Shown in pieces: positions 4,860 through 11,456 of a stretch of DNA of 11,456 nt. The stretch is from Oligoflexia bacterium (GTDB lineage Bacteria > Bdellovibrionota > UBA1018 > CAIMNF01): contig CAIOKW010000105.1 of NCBI GenBank assembly GCA_903858975.1, forward strand, positions 1 to 11,456, given 5' to 3'. The notes under the pieces are model-generated. The model ran no database searches. It saw nothing but the letters and a program-made list of their open reading frames with translations, and was not told the origin of the DNA. Numbering within the stretch: position 1 is the stretch's first letter; the number at the start of each line of letters is the position of its first letter. The position numbers and the translations under genes are program-made.

Positions 4860-6572
4860 ATGAGTACGGAAAAACGGTCTGAACATAAAACAAGCCTCCT
4901 GGATAAAGCCAAAAAATTGGCAACGACTCCTGGCGTTTATCTGATGAAGAGTCATGAGGGGGATATCATTTATGTGGGGAAGGCGAAGAGCCTTCGCTCA
5001 CGGGTCAGTTCTTATTTTCAGCCGATCACCCATGAGCATCCGCGCACTGAGCTCATGCTTAGCAATGTCAAAGAGTTTGAAATTATTCATACGGAGACCG
5101 AAAACGAGGCGCTCGTTCTGGAGTGTACGCTCATCAAGCGTTACAAGCCCAAATACAATATTCGATTGAAGGATGATAAGCATTATCCCTACCTCCGAGT
5201 TTCCTTGAGTGAGCCCTTTCCAAAGATTGAGTGGACGCGTCGGGTGAACTCCGAGAATGCGCGCTATTTTGGACCTTTTCCCTCGAGTTTTGCGGCCCGA
5301 ATTGTCATGCGCTTGCTGACTGAATCGTTTCAACTCCGGGACTGTTCGGATAATACTTTTTCACATCGCTCACGTGCCTGCATTCTCCACCAAATGGGGC
5401 AATGCTCTGCTCCTTGTGTCGGAAAGGTCACGGAAGAAGAATACAAAGAACAAATCAAGAGCGCCACTGAAGTGCTCGAGGGTAAAGGCTTAGAGTTCAT
5501 TGATAAGCTAAAGGTTGAAATGCGGGAAGCCGCAGAAGAAGAACGTTTTGAAGATGCGGCTCGAGTTCGGGATCAGATCCAAGCGGTAGAAATCGTGGCT
5601 CAAACGCAGTCAGTGATTGATGCCGATACCAGACTCGATCAGGACGTTTTTGCCTTTGAACGTAAAGAAGGCATTGCACATGGTGTGGTCCTCCAGGTTC
5701 GCGGTGGGAAGCTGCTCTCGGTAAAGCATTATGACTTGCAGAACTTTGATGGTTCGCTCAGTAATCAGGCGATTCTCTACGATTTTTTGACTCAGCACGT
5801 GCTCTTGATGCAAGAGGGAAATGATCTGATCCAGGCAAAAGAAGTTCTCATGAAAGAGCCGCCTGAGGATCTGGAGTTACTAGAGAGTGCGCTTCAAATT
5901 AGAATTCGAGTCCCGGAATCCGGCGTTCAGCACCAACTTGTTAATGTGGCTCAGACCAATGCACGCTTTGCGGTTGAAAATGCGAAGCGCGAAAGTGCCG
6001 GCCACGGGGTAGGAGCGCTTGAGGAAGTGCAAGAGAAGCTAGGCTTAGAGAAGCTTCCCAGAAGAATTGAATGTTACGACATTTCAAATACCCAAGGAGA
6101 GGAGTCCGTCGCTTCCCGAGTGGTCTTTGTGGATGGAGCTCCTGATAAAAATCTCTACCGGCGCTATAAAATCAAAACCGTCATCGGAGCCAATGATTTT
6201 GCATCGATGCGAGAAATTTTCGAGCGGCGCTTTTCAAAAATGGACCTCAATCCTGGAAATGAAAAACCCGACTTGGTAGTGGTCGATGGAGGCAAGGGGC
6301 AGCTCGCTCAGGCTCGCGCCATTTTTGATGAGTTGAACATTCAGGGAGTGGATCTCGTGGGTCTTGCGAAGGCACGTACCGAGAGTAATTTTCGCTCAAA
6401 GGAAGTCGAGAGCTCGATGGAGCGGATCTTCATTCCGAATCGAGTGAACCCGATTCCGCTTTATCCTCACACGCGCGCGTATAAGTTGCTCACTCACATC
6501 CGTGATGAGGCACACCGATTCGCGATTACGTTTCATCGTAGTCTTCGAGATAAGAAGAGTCTAAAAGGATGA
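4860..6572 (+). CDS. uvrC: UvrABC excinuclease subunit C, lacking C-terminal HhH domain
   Basis: UvrC makes the two incisions around DNA lesions in nucleotide excision repair, after UvrA/UvrB loading. The order is clear. The GIY-YIG nuclease (about 23-100) has G25-VY and Y38-VGK. The cysteines C162, C174, C182 and C186 have the same spacing as the E. coli iron-sulphur ligands 154/166/174/178. A UVR motif for UvrB contact covers about 213-245. The RNase H-like nuclease has D407, D446, D476 and H552, matching E. coli D399, D438, D466 and H538. The protein ends at residue 570, just after the HR of the RNase H-like domain. E. coli UvrC has 610 residues, the last 55 or so being tandem helix-hairpin-helix motifs. 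No trace of these follows in any frame. There is no Shine-Dalgarno site. The ATG overlaps an opposite-strand ATG in CATG. Confidence 0.97.
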   Translation: MSTEKRSEHKTSLLDKAKKLATTPGVYLMKSHEGDIIYVGKAKSLRSRVSSYFQPITHEHPRTELMLSNVKEFEIIHTETENEALVLECTLIKRYKPKYNIRLKDDKHYPYLRVSLSEPFPKIEWTRRVNSENARYFGPFPSSFAARIVMRLLTESFQLRDCSDNTFSHRSRACILHQMGQCSAPCVGKVTEEEYKEQIKSATEVLEGKGLEFIDKLKVEMREAAEEERFEDAARVRDQIQAVEIVAQTQSVIDADTRLDQDVFAFERKEGIAHGVVLQVRGGKLLSVKHYDLQNFDGSLSNQAILYDFLTQHVLLMQEGNDLIQAKEVLMKEPPEDLELLESALQIRIRVPESGVQHQLVNVAQTNARFAVENAKRESAGHGVGALEEVQEKLGLEKLPRRIECYDISNTQGEESVASRVVFVDGAPDKNLYRRYKIKTVIGANDFASMREIFERRFSKMDLNPGNEKPDLVVVDGGKGQLAQARAIFDELNIQGVDLVGLAKARTESNFRSKEVESSMERIFIPNRVNPIPLYPHTRAYKLLTHIRDEAHRFAITFHRSLRDKKSLKG

Positions 6573-6583
6573 ATTCCTTTAGA
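6560..6583. terminator. Hairpin overlapping the uvrC stop
   Basis: TCTAAAAGGA (6560-6569) pairs with TCCTTTAGA (6575-6583) around a five-base loop, with one bulged A. The uvrC TGA lies in the loop. No T run follows, so a classical intrinsic terminator is not clear. It may protect the mRNA end. Confidence 0.3.
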
Positions 6584-6612
6584 TTAGGCGAGTAAAATAC
6601 GGCCGTTACCAG

Positions 6613-6626
6613 CCAGAAGCTTCTGG
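6613..6626. repeat. Perfect 14-base palindrome after uvrC
   Basis: CCAGAAGCTTCTGG lies in the 148-base gap between the convergent uvrC and PLP-enzyme genes. With no loop it is more likely a dimer binding site than an RNA hairpin. The rest of the gap (6584-6720) shows no gene that I can support. Confidence 0.35.
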
Positions 6627-6720
6627 ATTAATTGCTTTAAATGACGCATGCCCTGAAGCTAACAAGAGGAAGTCGGAGTGACAAGGGTTATTTAGCAGGT
6701 GCGCTAGAGCGGCGCGTTAT

Positions 6721-7857
6721 CTACTCAAGCGCCTTTTTGAGGTCTGCCACCAAGTCGGAAACATCCTCAATTCCCACACTGATTCGAATCAGGGTGTCTG
6801 CAATTCCAAGCGCTTTGCGATTCTCGGGCGGAATCGAGGCGTGAGTCATAATTGCCGGATGCTCGATCAGGGACTCCACTCCACCTAAGCTTTCAGCCAA
6901 AGTGAAAAGCTCCGTGCGCTCCAAGACACGGGTGGCGTCTTGAAGATTTCCCTTAATTACAAACGAGATCATTCCACCAAAACCATGCATTTGTTTTTTT
7001 GCAAGCGCATGCTGAGGATGGCTCTCCAGTCCGGGATAAATCACTTTTTCAATTTTCGGATGCTTCTCTAAAAAGCGAGCCACTTCAAAAGCATTTTTTT
7101 CATGTTCTTTCATGCGCACGTGGAGTGTTTTTAATCCGCGCATGACGAGGAAGCAATCCTGTGGCCCTGGAACGGCCCCTACCGCATTTTGAAGGTACTT
7201 GAGTTCAGTGTACAGAGTATCGTCGTTCGTGATCAGGACGCCCCCCACGACGTCACTGTGACCATTCATGTATTTGGTTACGGAATGAATGACGACGTCG
7301 GCTCCCAAATCCAGTGGGCGCTGAAAGTAGGGGCTCATAAAAGTATTATCGACCACACTTTTCACATTTTTAGCTCGAGCCAACTTTGCGAGGGCTTCAA
7401 TGTCAAAAATCTTCAGCATCGGATTGGTGGGGCTTTCGATCCAAAGGAACTGGGTGTTCTTTTGAATCGCAGCTTCTACTTTTGTAACATCGCTCAGATC
7501 CATAAAGGTGAAGCTGATGCCAAAACGGGTGAGGACCTTATCGAATAGCCGAAAGGTTCCGCCGTATACGTCGTCACTGCAAATCACGTGGTCGCCTGAT
7601 TTCAGGGTATGAAGGAGTGTATCGATCGTTGCAAGGCCCGATGAAAATGCAAGTGCATGCTTTCCGTTCTCAAGAGCAGCCACGCATTCTTGATAAGCAG
7701 TACGGGTAGGATTATCAGTACGAGCGTATTCGTATCCGGTATGTTTTCCCGGAGAGGTTTGAGCAAAGGTGCTGGTTTGATAAATGGGAACCATGACTGC
7801 GCCGGTTCTTGGGTCGGGAGACTGTCCTGCGTGAATTGCTTTTGTACCGAATTTCAT
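6721..7857 (-). CDS. Cystathionine gamma-lyase/gamma-synthase (Cys/Met metabolism PLP enzyme)
   Basis: This is a 378-residue fold-type I PLP enzyme of the gamma family, of full length. The Schiff-base lysine is K195 in HSVTK. D170 (VVDNTF) pairs with the PLP ring nitrogen. YEYARTDNPTR (42-52) supplies the phosphate-binding Tyr/Arg from the neighbouring subunit, and R358 (IRIS) binds the substrate carboxylate. SLGGVESLIEHPA followed by IMTHAS resembles gamma-lyases such as human CSE more than E. coli MetB. The ATG at 7857 is preceded by AAAGGAGA about ten bases upstream. A 38-residue in-frame extension upstream is rejected. The start overlaps the gshA stop as ATGA, so the two are translationally coupled. 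That pairing favours a lyase supplying cysteine for glutathione, but sequence alone cannot separate lyase from synthase. Confidence 0.92.
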   Translation of the reverse strand: MKFGTKAIHAGQSPDPRTGAVMVPIYQTSTFAQTSPGKHTGYEYARTDNPTRTAYQECVAALENGKHALAFSSGLATIDTLLHTLKSGDHVICSDDVYGGTFRLFDKVLTRFGISFTFMDLSDVTKVEAAIQKNTQFLWIESPTNPMLKIFDIEALAKLARAKNVKSVVDNTFMSPYFQRPLDLGADVVIHSVTKYMNGHSDVVGGVLITNDDTLYTELKYLQNAVGAVPGPQDCFLVMRGLKTLHVRMKEHEKNAFEVARFLEKHPKIEKVIYPGLESHPQHALAKKQMHGFGGMISFVIKGNLQDATRVLERTELFTLAESLGGVESLIEHPAIMTHASIPPENRKALGIADTLIRISVGIEDVSDLVADLKKALE

Positions 7858-9143
7858 GATTTCTGTATCTCCTTTAATTCCATAGCAGCCGCAAGGGCCG
7901 AAAGTTTTCCAATGATACCGTAGACGGCTTCTAAGAGGGGGAGCTCTTCTTGATTCCCATTCATCAAGCAATCACTGAGATCTTTAAAACAGAGTTTCTT
8001 AAAGAACATGCCCTGACTGTTAAGGTTATCCATGGAGTCTCGTTCTGAGTTCGCACGAATGAATCCTCCGATCAGCTCTTCACCCATCATATAAATCACG
8101 GGCTCCGAAGTCGAGCCATCCGTTGTGAGCGTGGTGGGCACTCCTTCTTGGACAAGCACTTGGCTAATTTGGCTCTTATTTTTACCCATGCTCATTTTAT
8201 TTTTGGTTCTACGATTCATCGTCCGAAGTTCTTCTGCAGAATGAATAACCATGATTCCAATGCCATAGGTCCCGGAGTCGTTCTTAATAAAAAGCGCAGG
8301 CTTTTCTTGAATTCCATGGTGTGCATATTTGGAAGCAATGCTTTTTAACATTCGATCAGCCACTTCAATCACTCGATCAATGCCTTGATCTTCACCAAAA
8401 TTCACATGGTCCACGGCCTCGCTCTCAATCTGAATGAGCCAAGGATCAATTTGGATGACTTCTGCAAGTTCTGCCGCCACTTGATTATAGTAATGAAAGT
8501 GGGTGCTCTTCTTGCGAGAATGCCATCCCAGTTTGTGGCTCGGAACCACAGGCTGAGTGATGCCATCCAGTAAGGTGGGGTAGCCTGCCGAAAAATCATT
8601 ATTGAGTAAAATCCAGTCCGGAACAAAGCCATGAGCAAGCTTCGCTGATTTACCCTCGATCTGAAGCGGGTACTCGGTAATGAGTTTTTCACTGGCCGTT
8701 TTTAACTCATAGGTGTTTGGGTCTTCACCGTATCGACCCAATGCAATTTCAAATCCAGCTTCTTCTAAGATTGACTTCAGATGGTGAAGGTTCTCTAGGT
8801 AAAACTTATTTTCGGTGTGGTTCTCTGGAATGATTAATATTTTTGTGGGTATGGCGCTGCCCAGGCGATACGCCATTTTTTCGATTTGGGATCGGAAAAT
8901 TGAGGGTGCAAACTCAAGGTCTACTTCGCAAATATTATTAAACCCAGCAGGGAAGAGATTACAATCCACGGGAGCAATTTTTTCACCCGAATCGCGAATA
9001 TCAATCGAGCAATAAAAAGCCGAAGGGTATTCCTCAAACTTCTTTTGGAACCAGGAAGATACGATTTCACGCTTTGCGAAGACGGCGCTTGCGACGTGAT
9101 TTTTTAGGCTTGAATGGCGCATAACATTTAGAGAGTTCGACAT
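7854..9143 (-). CDS. gshA: Glutamate-cysteine ligase, proteobacterial (GshA, PF08886-like) type
   Basis: This protein makes gamma-glutamylcysteine from glutamate, cysteine and ATP, the first step of glutathione synthesis. The 429-residue product matches the family first known from Acidithiobacillus ferrooxidans. Marks are FYCSIDIRDSG followed by KIAPVDCNLFPAGFNN (43-70), a central region with PSHKLGWHSRKKSTHF (201-216), then an ATP-grasp-like part with KNDSGTYGIGIMVI (287-300), the QEGV segment and EPVIYMM/GGFIRAN (347-365). I chose the ATG at 9143 because AAAAGGA (9148-9154) lies four bases upstream. A TTG seven codons earlier and an ATG at 9122 are alternatives. No start exists past 9067, so overlap with the upstream TPR gene is unavoidable. 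It is joined to the PLP-enzyme gene by an ATGA overlap. Confidence 0.9.
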   Translation of the reverse strand: MSNSLNVMRHSSLKNHVASAVFAKREIVSSWFQKKFEEYPSAFYCSIDIRDSGEKIAPVDCNLFPAGFNNICEVDLEFAPSIFRSQIEKMAYRLGSAIPTKILIIPENHTENKFYLENLHHLKSILEEAGFEIALGRYGEDPNTYELKTASEKLITEYPLQIEGKSAKLAHGFVPDWILLNNDFSAGYPTLLDGITQPVVPSHKLGWHSRKKSTHFHYYNQVAAELAEVIQIDPWLIQIESEAVDHVNFGEDQGIDRVIEVADRMLKSIASKYAHHGIQEKPALFIKNDSGTYGIGIMVIHSAEELRTMNRRTKNKMSMGKNKSQISQVLVQEGVPTTLTTDGSTSEPVIYMMGEELIGGFIRANSERDSMDNLNSQGMFFKKLCFKDLSDCLMNGNQEELPLLEAVYGIIGKLSALAAAMELKEIQKS

Positions 9144-10005
9144 GGATTCCTTTTGATAGATCAAAGGTAGATTTAAGATCCTGAGCTATTTTTTCTTTGA
9201 GGAACGGATCTGCCCTCATTTTTTGAAGTTCGTGATTCAACACGGTGAATGATTCACACCATTCCTTGAGAACCGCTACATTCGAAACTTGGTTGGCTTG
9301 AGGAAGGGCTTCCTTGAAACAGAGATTTTTCTCTTTGAAGTAGTCTATCGTTTCTTCTTCAGTGATGGGTTTGTCTTTCAAAAGGTGAGTGAGCGTGCAT
9401 TGTCTCATGGCAAAGCTCATTTTAAATTCAGGAAGCAGCTTTGAGTAAAAAGGGATGGGTTCTTTTTTAAGCTGATCACTCAGCAGATCAAGCTCCGTCT
9501 CGGCAGTTTTATATTGTTTCTCTTCCAGCAGACTTTGAAAGCTCACCGAATGAGCCAGAGCCTGTTGCTTCGCGGTGGGGTGAGCCTTTAAAAGCTCTCC
9601 AGCCATGAGGCGGGCATTTAAGTAATTTTTCAAATTGAGTTCGGCTTCGGCCATAAGCGCGCGAACGCGATTAGAGGAGGCTTCATCCCATTTAAGATCT
9701 AAACACTCTTTTCCAAATTTAAGGGCCTCGGAATCGCGCTTTTCAACGAGGAGAGCCTCGATCAGACCTAAATAGGCATCTTTGAGATTGCTGTCGCTCG
9801 GATAGCGCTCAAGAAGGCGCTCACAATCGCGGATGCCCTGTTTGTAATCTTTCCTATTGATGGCGTCGGAGCCCTCTTCAAATAGAAAGCGAGCTTCATT
9901 TTCAGAGCGTGGACCTGGATTAGGGGTTTCAGTTTGGGCAGGACAGGGGGCTCCCGCTAACAGAATGAAAACGGCCCAAAAAAGAGGTGAGAATTTGCAG
10001 CTCAT
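9067..10005 (-). CDS. Exported TPR-like repeat protein
   Basis: The 312-residue product begins with a hydrophobic signal segment (about 7-18) and an APCPAQ region near residues 19-24. The cysteine is preceded by proline, not Gly/Ala/Ser, so it is not a good lipobox and signal peptidase I cleavage is more likely. From about residue 38 the sequence is helical with TPR-like A/G/Y spacing, for example FEEGSDAINRKDY, RLLERYPSDS and EALLVEKRDSEALKF. This is similar in style to YbgF/BamD-like periplasmic scaffold proteins. The C-terminus is strongly basic (KKSRRKRRLRKA), and that tail is encoded where the gene overlaps gshA by 77 bases. No Shine-Dalgarno site precedes the ATG at 10005. It is divergent from the glycosyltransferase with only 19 bases between starts. 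A link to glutathione metabolism is not evident. Confidence 0.82.
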   Translation of the reverse strand: MSCKFSPLFWAVFILLAGAPCPAQTETPNPGPRSENEARFLFEEGSDAINRKDYKQGIRDCERLLERYPSDSNLKDAYLGLIEALLVEKRDSEALKFGKECLDLKWDEASSNRVRALMAEAELNLKNYLNARLMAGELLKAHPTAKQQALAHSVSFQSLLEEKQYKTAETELDLLSDQLKKEPIPFYSKLLPEFKMSFAMRQCTLTHLLKDKPITEEETIDYFKEKNLCFKEALPQANQVSNVAVLKEWCESFTVLNHELQKMRADPFLKEKIAQDLKSTFDLSKGIHVELSKCYAPFKPKKSRRKRRLRKA

Positions 10006-10024
10006 AGTTTAGTTTGAGCCTACC

Positions 10025-11302
10025 ATGAAGCCGAATCGCCAAGCACTGATTTTTAGCACCGTTTGGCCTGAGCCAGACTCCTCCGCTGCCGGAGTGCGGC
10101 AAATGCATTGGATCCACCTTTTATTGGATCTCTTTGATCAAGTGACGCTCATTTCCCCCTCGAAAACCAAAGGAGTGGAGGATTGGGGGCATCTGAAGGT
10201 GCCGGATCGAGTTTCACTCCTGCCGCTTCCGATGAATGATTGGAGTGTGAAGGAGAAGCTGAAAGAGTTGAATCCAGAGCTCGTGATGTTTGATCGCTTT
10301 ATTCTCGAGGAACAATTCGGCCCCATCGTCTACGAGTCGCTTCCTCGGGCGCTGATCTTGCTGGAGACCCAAGATTTACACTTAGTCAGGCGCGCGCGAG
10401 AGTCGGTTAGGGAGCAGTTTTTAGAAATGCAGGTATTCCCGCCTCAGTTTTATCAAACCGACACGGCTCTCAGAGAAACTGCCGCCATTGATCGGGTTGA
10501 TTTTTCATTTTTGGTTTCTTCGTTTGAAGAAGCGCTCTTAAAGTCTGAGTTTGGAATGGGTGGGGACCAGCAAGCCTGGGTTCCATTTTTCTATGATGAG
10601 CCGCAAGTGAAGTCAGGGGAGCTTTCGTTTCAAGAACGGTCTGATTTCGTCTGGATCGGAAACTTTAGACATGCGCCTAACGTGGATGGACTGCGATGGT
10701 TTCGTGCCGAAATTTGGCCCCGAATTCGGAAGGCTTTACCGGGTTCAAAATTGAGAATCTATGGAGCCTATCCTTCTGCAGAAGTGATGAGTTGGAATCT
10801 GCCTCAAAAAACGGGGATTGAGGTCAAGGGGAGTGCTGAGAGTTTATCTGAGGTCTATTCCCACGCGCGGGTGAATCTTGCGCCACTTCGTTTTGGTGCT
10901 GGGGTGAAGGGAAAAATTTTAGAGGGATTTCGCTTTGGTGTTCCCGTTGTCACAACCAAAGTGGGACTCGAGGGGATCATGCCGATGGGCCAAGACGATC
11001 AATTTCCTGGGCTCATTGCGCAAACGGCGGAAGACTTCGCTCGGGAGTGCGTAGACTTGTATCAAAATGAAAGGATATGGAATGAGAAGCGCTTGCTCGC
11101 GACTGATTTAATGCTTGGGGTTTATGATTCGAAGAAGACGCTACCTGGACTCAAGGCTCGAATTGAAAGGATGCTTTCCGAAAAGAAAGAGGGGAGTTTG
11201 CCTCGATGGCGATCGAAGATCCTTCGACATGAGCTGTTCAACAGTCATAAATACTTTTCAAAATGGATTGAAGCGAAAGAAAAGGCGGCTACTCCAAAAT
11301 AG
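10025..11302 (+). CDS. GT-B glycosyltransferase (GT4/group 1 type)
   Basis: The 425-residue protein has a two-Rossmann-domain layout. The N-terminal acceptor domain starts QALIFSTVWP, with SSAAGVRQMHWIHLL (19-33) resembling the glycine-containing loop of GT4 enzymes. The C-terminal donor domain has FVWIGNFRHAPNVDGLRWF (208-226), a WPRIRKALPGSKLRIYG strand-helix (231-247), NLAPLRFGAGVKGKILEG (284-301) with K297 and E300 of the nucleotide-sugar site, and GVPVVTT (305-311). It should transfer a sugar from a nucleotide donor to a surface glycan, lipid or protein at the cytoplasmic face. The donor and acceptor cannot be read from sequence. There are no other glycan genes in the window. It has no Shine-Dalgarno site and is divergent from the TPR gene. 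Its 3' end overlaps the convergent partial gene by 14 bases. Confidence 0.9.
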   Translation: MKPNRQALIFSTVWPEPDSSAAGVRQMHWIHLLLDLFDQVTLISPSKTKGVEDWGHLKVPDRVSLLPLPMNDWSVKEKLKELNPELVMFDRFILEEQFGPIVYESLPRALILLETQDLHLVRRARESVREQFLEMQVFPPQFYQTDTALRETAAIDRVDFSFLVSSFEEALLKSEFGMGGDQQAWVPFFYDEPQVKSGELSFQERSDFVWIGNFRHAPNVDGLRWFRAEIWPRIRKALPGSKLRIYGAYPSAEVMSWNLPQKTGIEVKGSAESLSEVYSHARVNLAPLRFGAGVKGKILEGFRFGVPVVTTKVGLEGIMPMGQDDQFPGLIAQTAEDFARECVDLYQNERIWNEKRLLATDLMLGVYDSKKTLPGLKARIERMLSEKKEGSLPRWRSKILRHELFNSHKYFSKWIEAKEKAATPK

Positions 11303-11456
11303 GAAGTGAGCTAAAGGCATCCGCGTAACTGTAGCTTACGGGTGTGGGTTCTTGAGATGCGGGCGATCGAGCAGGATCATTCCCAAAGAATGCAATTCCC
11401 ACCACGACGGCACAAAGTCCGCCCAGGAAAGCGAAGAGATGGTTGCTGCTCTGGTT
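11289..11456 (-). CDS. C-terminus of a membrane protein, 5' end outside window
   Basis: On the minus strand a frame is open from the right edge to TAG (complement of 11289-11291), giving 55 residues. It has one clear membrane helix (about residues 7-24, LFAFLGGLCAVVVGIAFF), then a short Pro/Ser-rich tail ending SSLPILE. Frame length, hydrophobic pattern and a tight convergent end like others here make it believable. A single helix near the C-terminus with a short tail fits an anti-sigma-like or tail-anchored protein, but that is a guess. The N-terminal part needed for identification is not in the window. Confidence 0.6.
   Translation of the reverse strand, partial: NQSSNHLFAFLGGLCAVVVGIAFFGNDPARSPASQEPTPVSYSYADAFSSLPILE

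Noticed and set aside
4826..4912. Longer N-terminus of the zinc-ribbon/Tudor-like protein
   Set aside because: It would overlap uvrC coding sequence, the outermost start is TTG, and the added residues show no domain.
6641..6844. Plus-strand open frame after uvrC
   Set aside because: More than half is antisense to the PLP-enzyme gene. It has no Shine-Dalgarno site and no recognisable domain.
7858..7971. 38-residue N-terminal extension of the PLP enzyme
   Set aside because: It starts with TTG, lies wholly inside gshA, has no family similarity, and a proper Shine-Dalgarno site precedes the ATG at 7857.
9935..10005. Lipoprotein signal in the TPR protein
   Set aside because: The residue before the cysteine is proline (GAPC), which does not fit the lipobox.

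Overview
The window is about 50% G+C on the right and visibly A+T-richer on the left. I hand-counted six 60-base lines from each side of base 2100 and got roughly 40% G+C on the left and 50% on the right. Most genes belong to widespread bacterial families: uvrC, a glutamate-cysteine ligase of the proteobacterial (PF08886/TIGR02049-like) type, a gamma-family PLP transsulfuration enzyme, an SDF-family symporter and a GT-B glycosyltransferase. A small zinc-ribbon/Tudor-like protein, several short secreted proteins with no clear family, few Shine-Dalgarno sites and tightly packed convergent genes suggest a Gram-negative of the Bdellovibrionota or old-deltaproteobacterial type. That placement is a guess from gene style, not proven.

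Left block (1-2092) looks accessory. A zinc-ribbon repeat protein enters from the left edge (five modules of about 60-66 residues). It is followed 26 bases later by a two-helix membrane protein of unknown function. A small exported protein with a strong ribosome binding site is convergent to them. A non-coding strip (about 1830-2092) then holds three AGTAGCA repeats spaced one helical turn apart, nested inverted repeats and a hairpin with a T run. Next comes tRNA-Asp(GUC) on the minus strand (2093-2169). This is the layout expected at the edge of an element integrated at a tRNA 3' end, but no integrase is visible in the window.

Middle block (2233-6572). A secreted protein of unknown function (minus) and an SDF-family symporter (plus) diverge from a 104-base AT-rich promoter region. 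That region carries a near-consensus promoter predicting a leaderless mRNA for the minus gene and a possible 8-codon leader ORF before the symporter. A zinc-ribbon/Tudor-like protein (minus) and uvrC (plus) diverge from a 34-base gap. UvrC has its GIY-YIG, Cys4, UVR and RNase H-like parts intact but stops before the usual C-terminal helix-hairpin-helix domain.

Right block (6721-11456). A minus-strand operon reads: exported TPR-like protein, gshA, then cystathionine gamma-lyase/synthase, with overlapping junctions. The last two genes fit a cysteine-to-gamma-glutamylcysteine (glutathione) pathway. A glycosyltransferase diverges from the TPR gene. The right edge holds the C-terminus of a minus-strand membrane protein that overlaps the end of the glycosyltransferase gene by 14 bases.

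Nothing here can be declared a new system. The best leads are the accessory pair beside tRNA-Asp with its repeat-rich boundary, and the leaderless/leader-ORF promoter region at 3040-3143.
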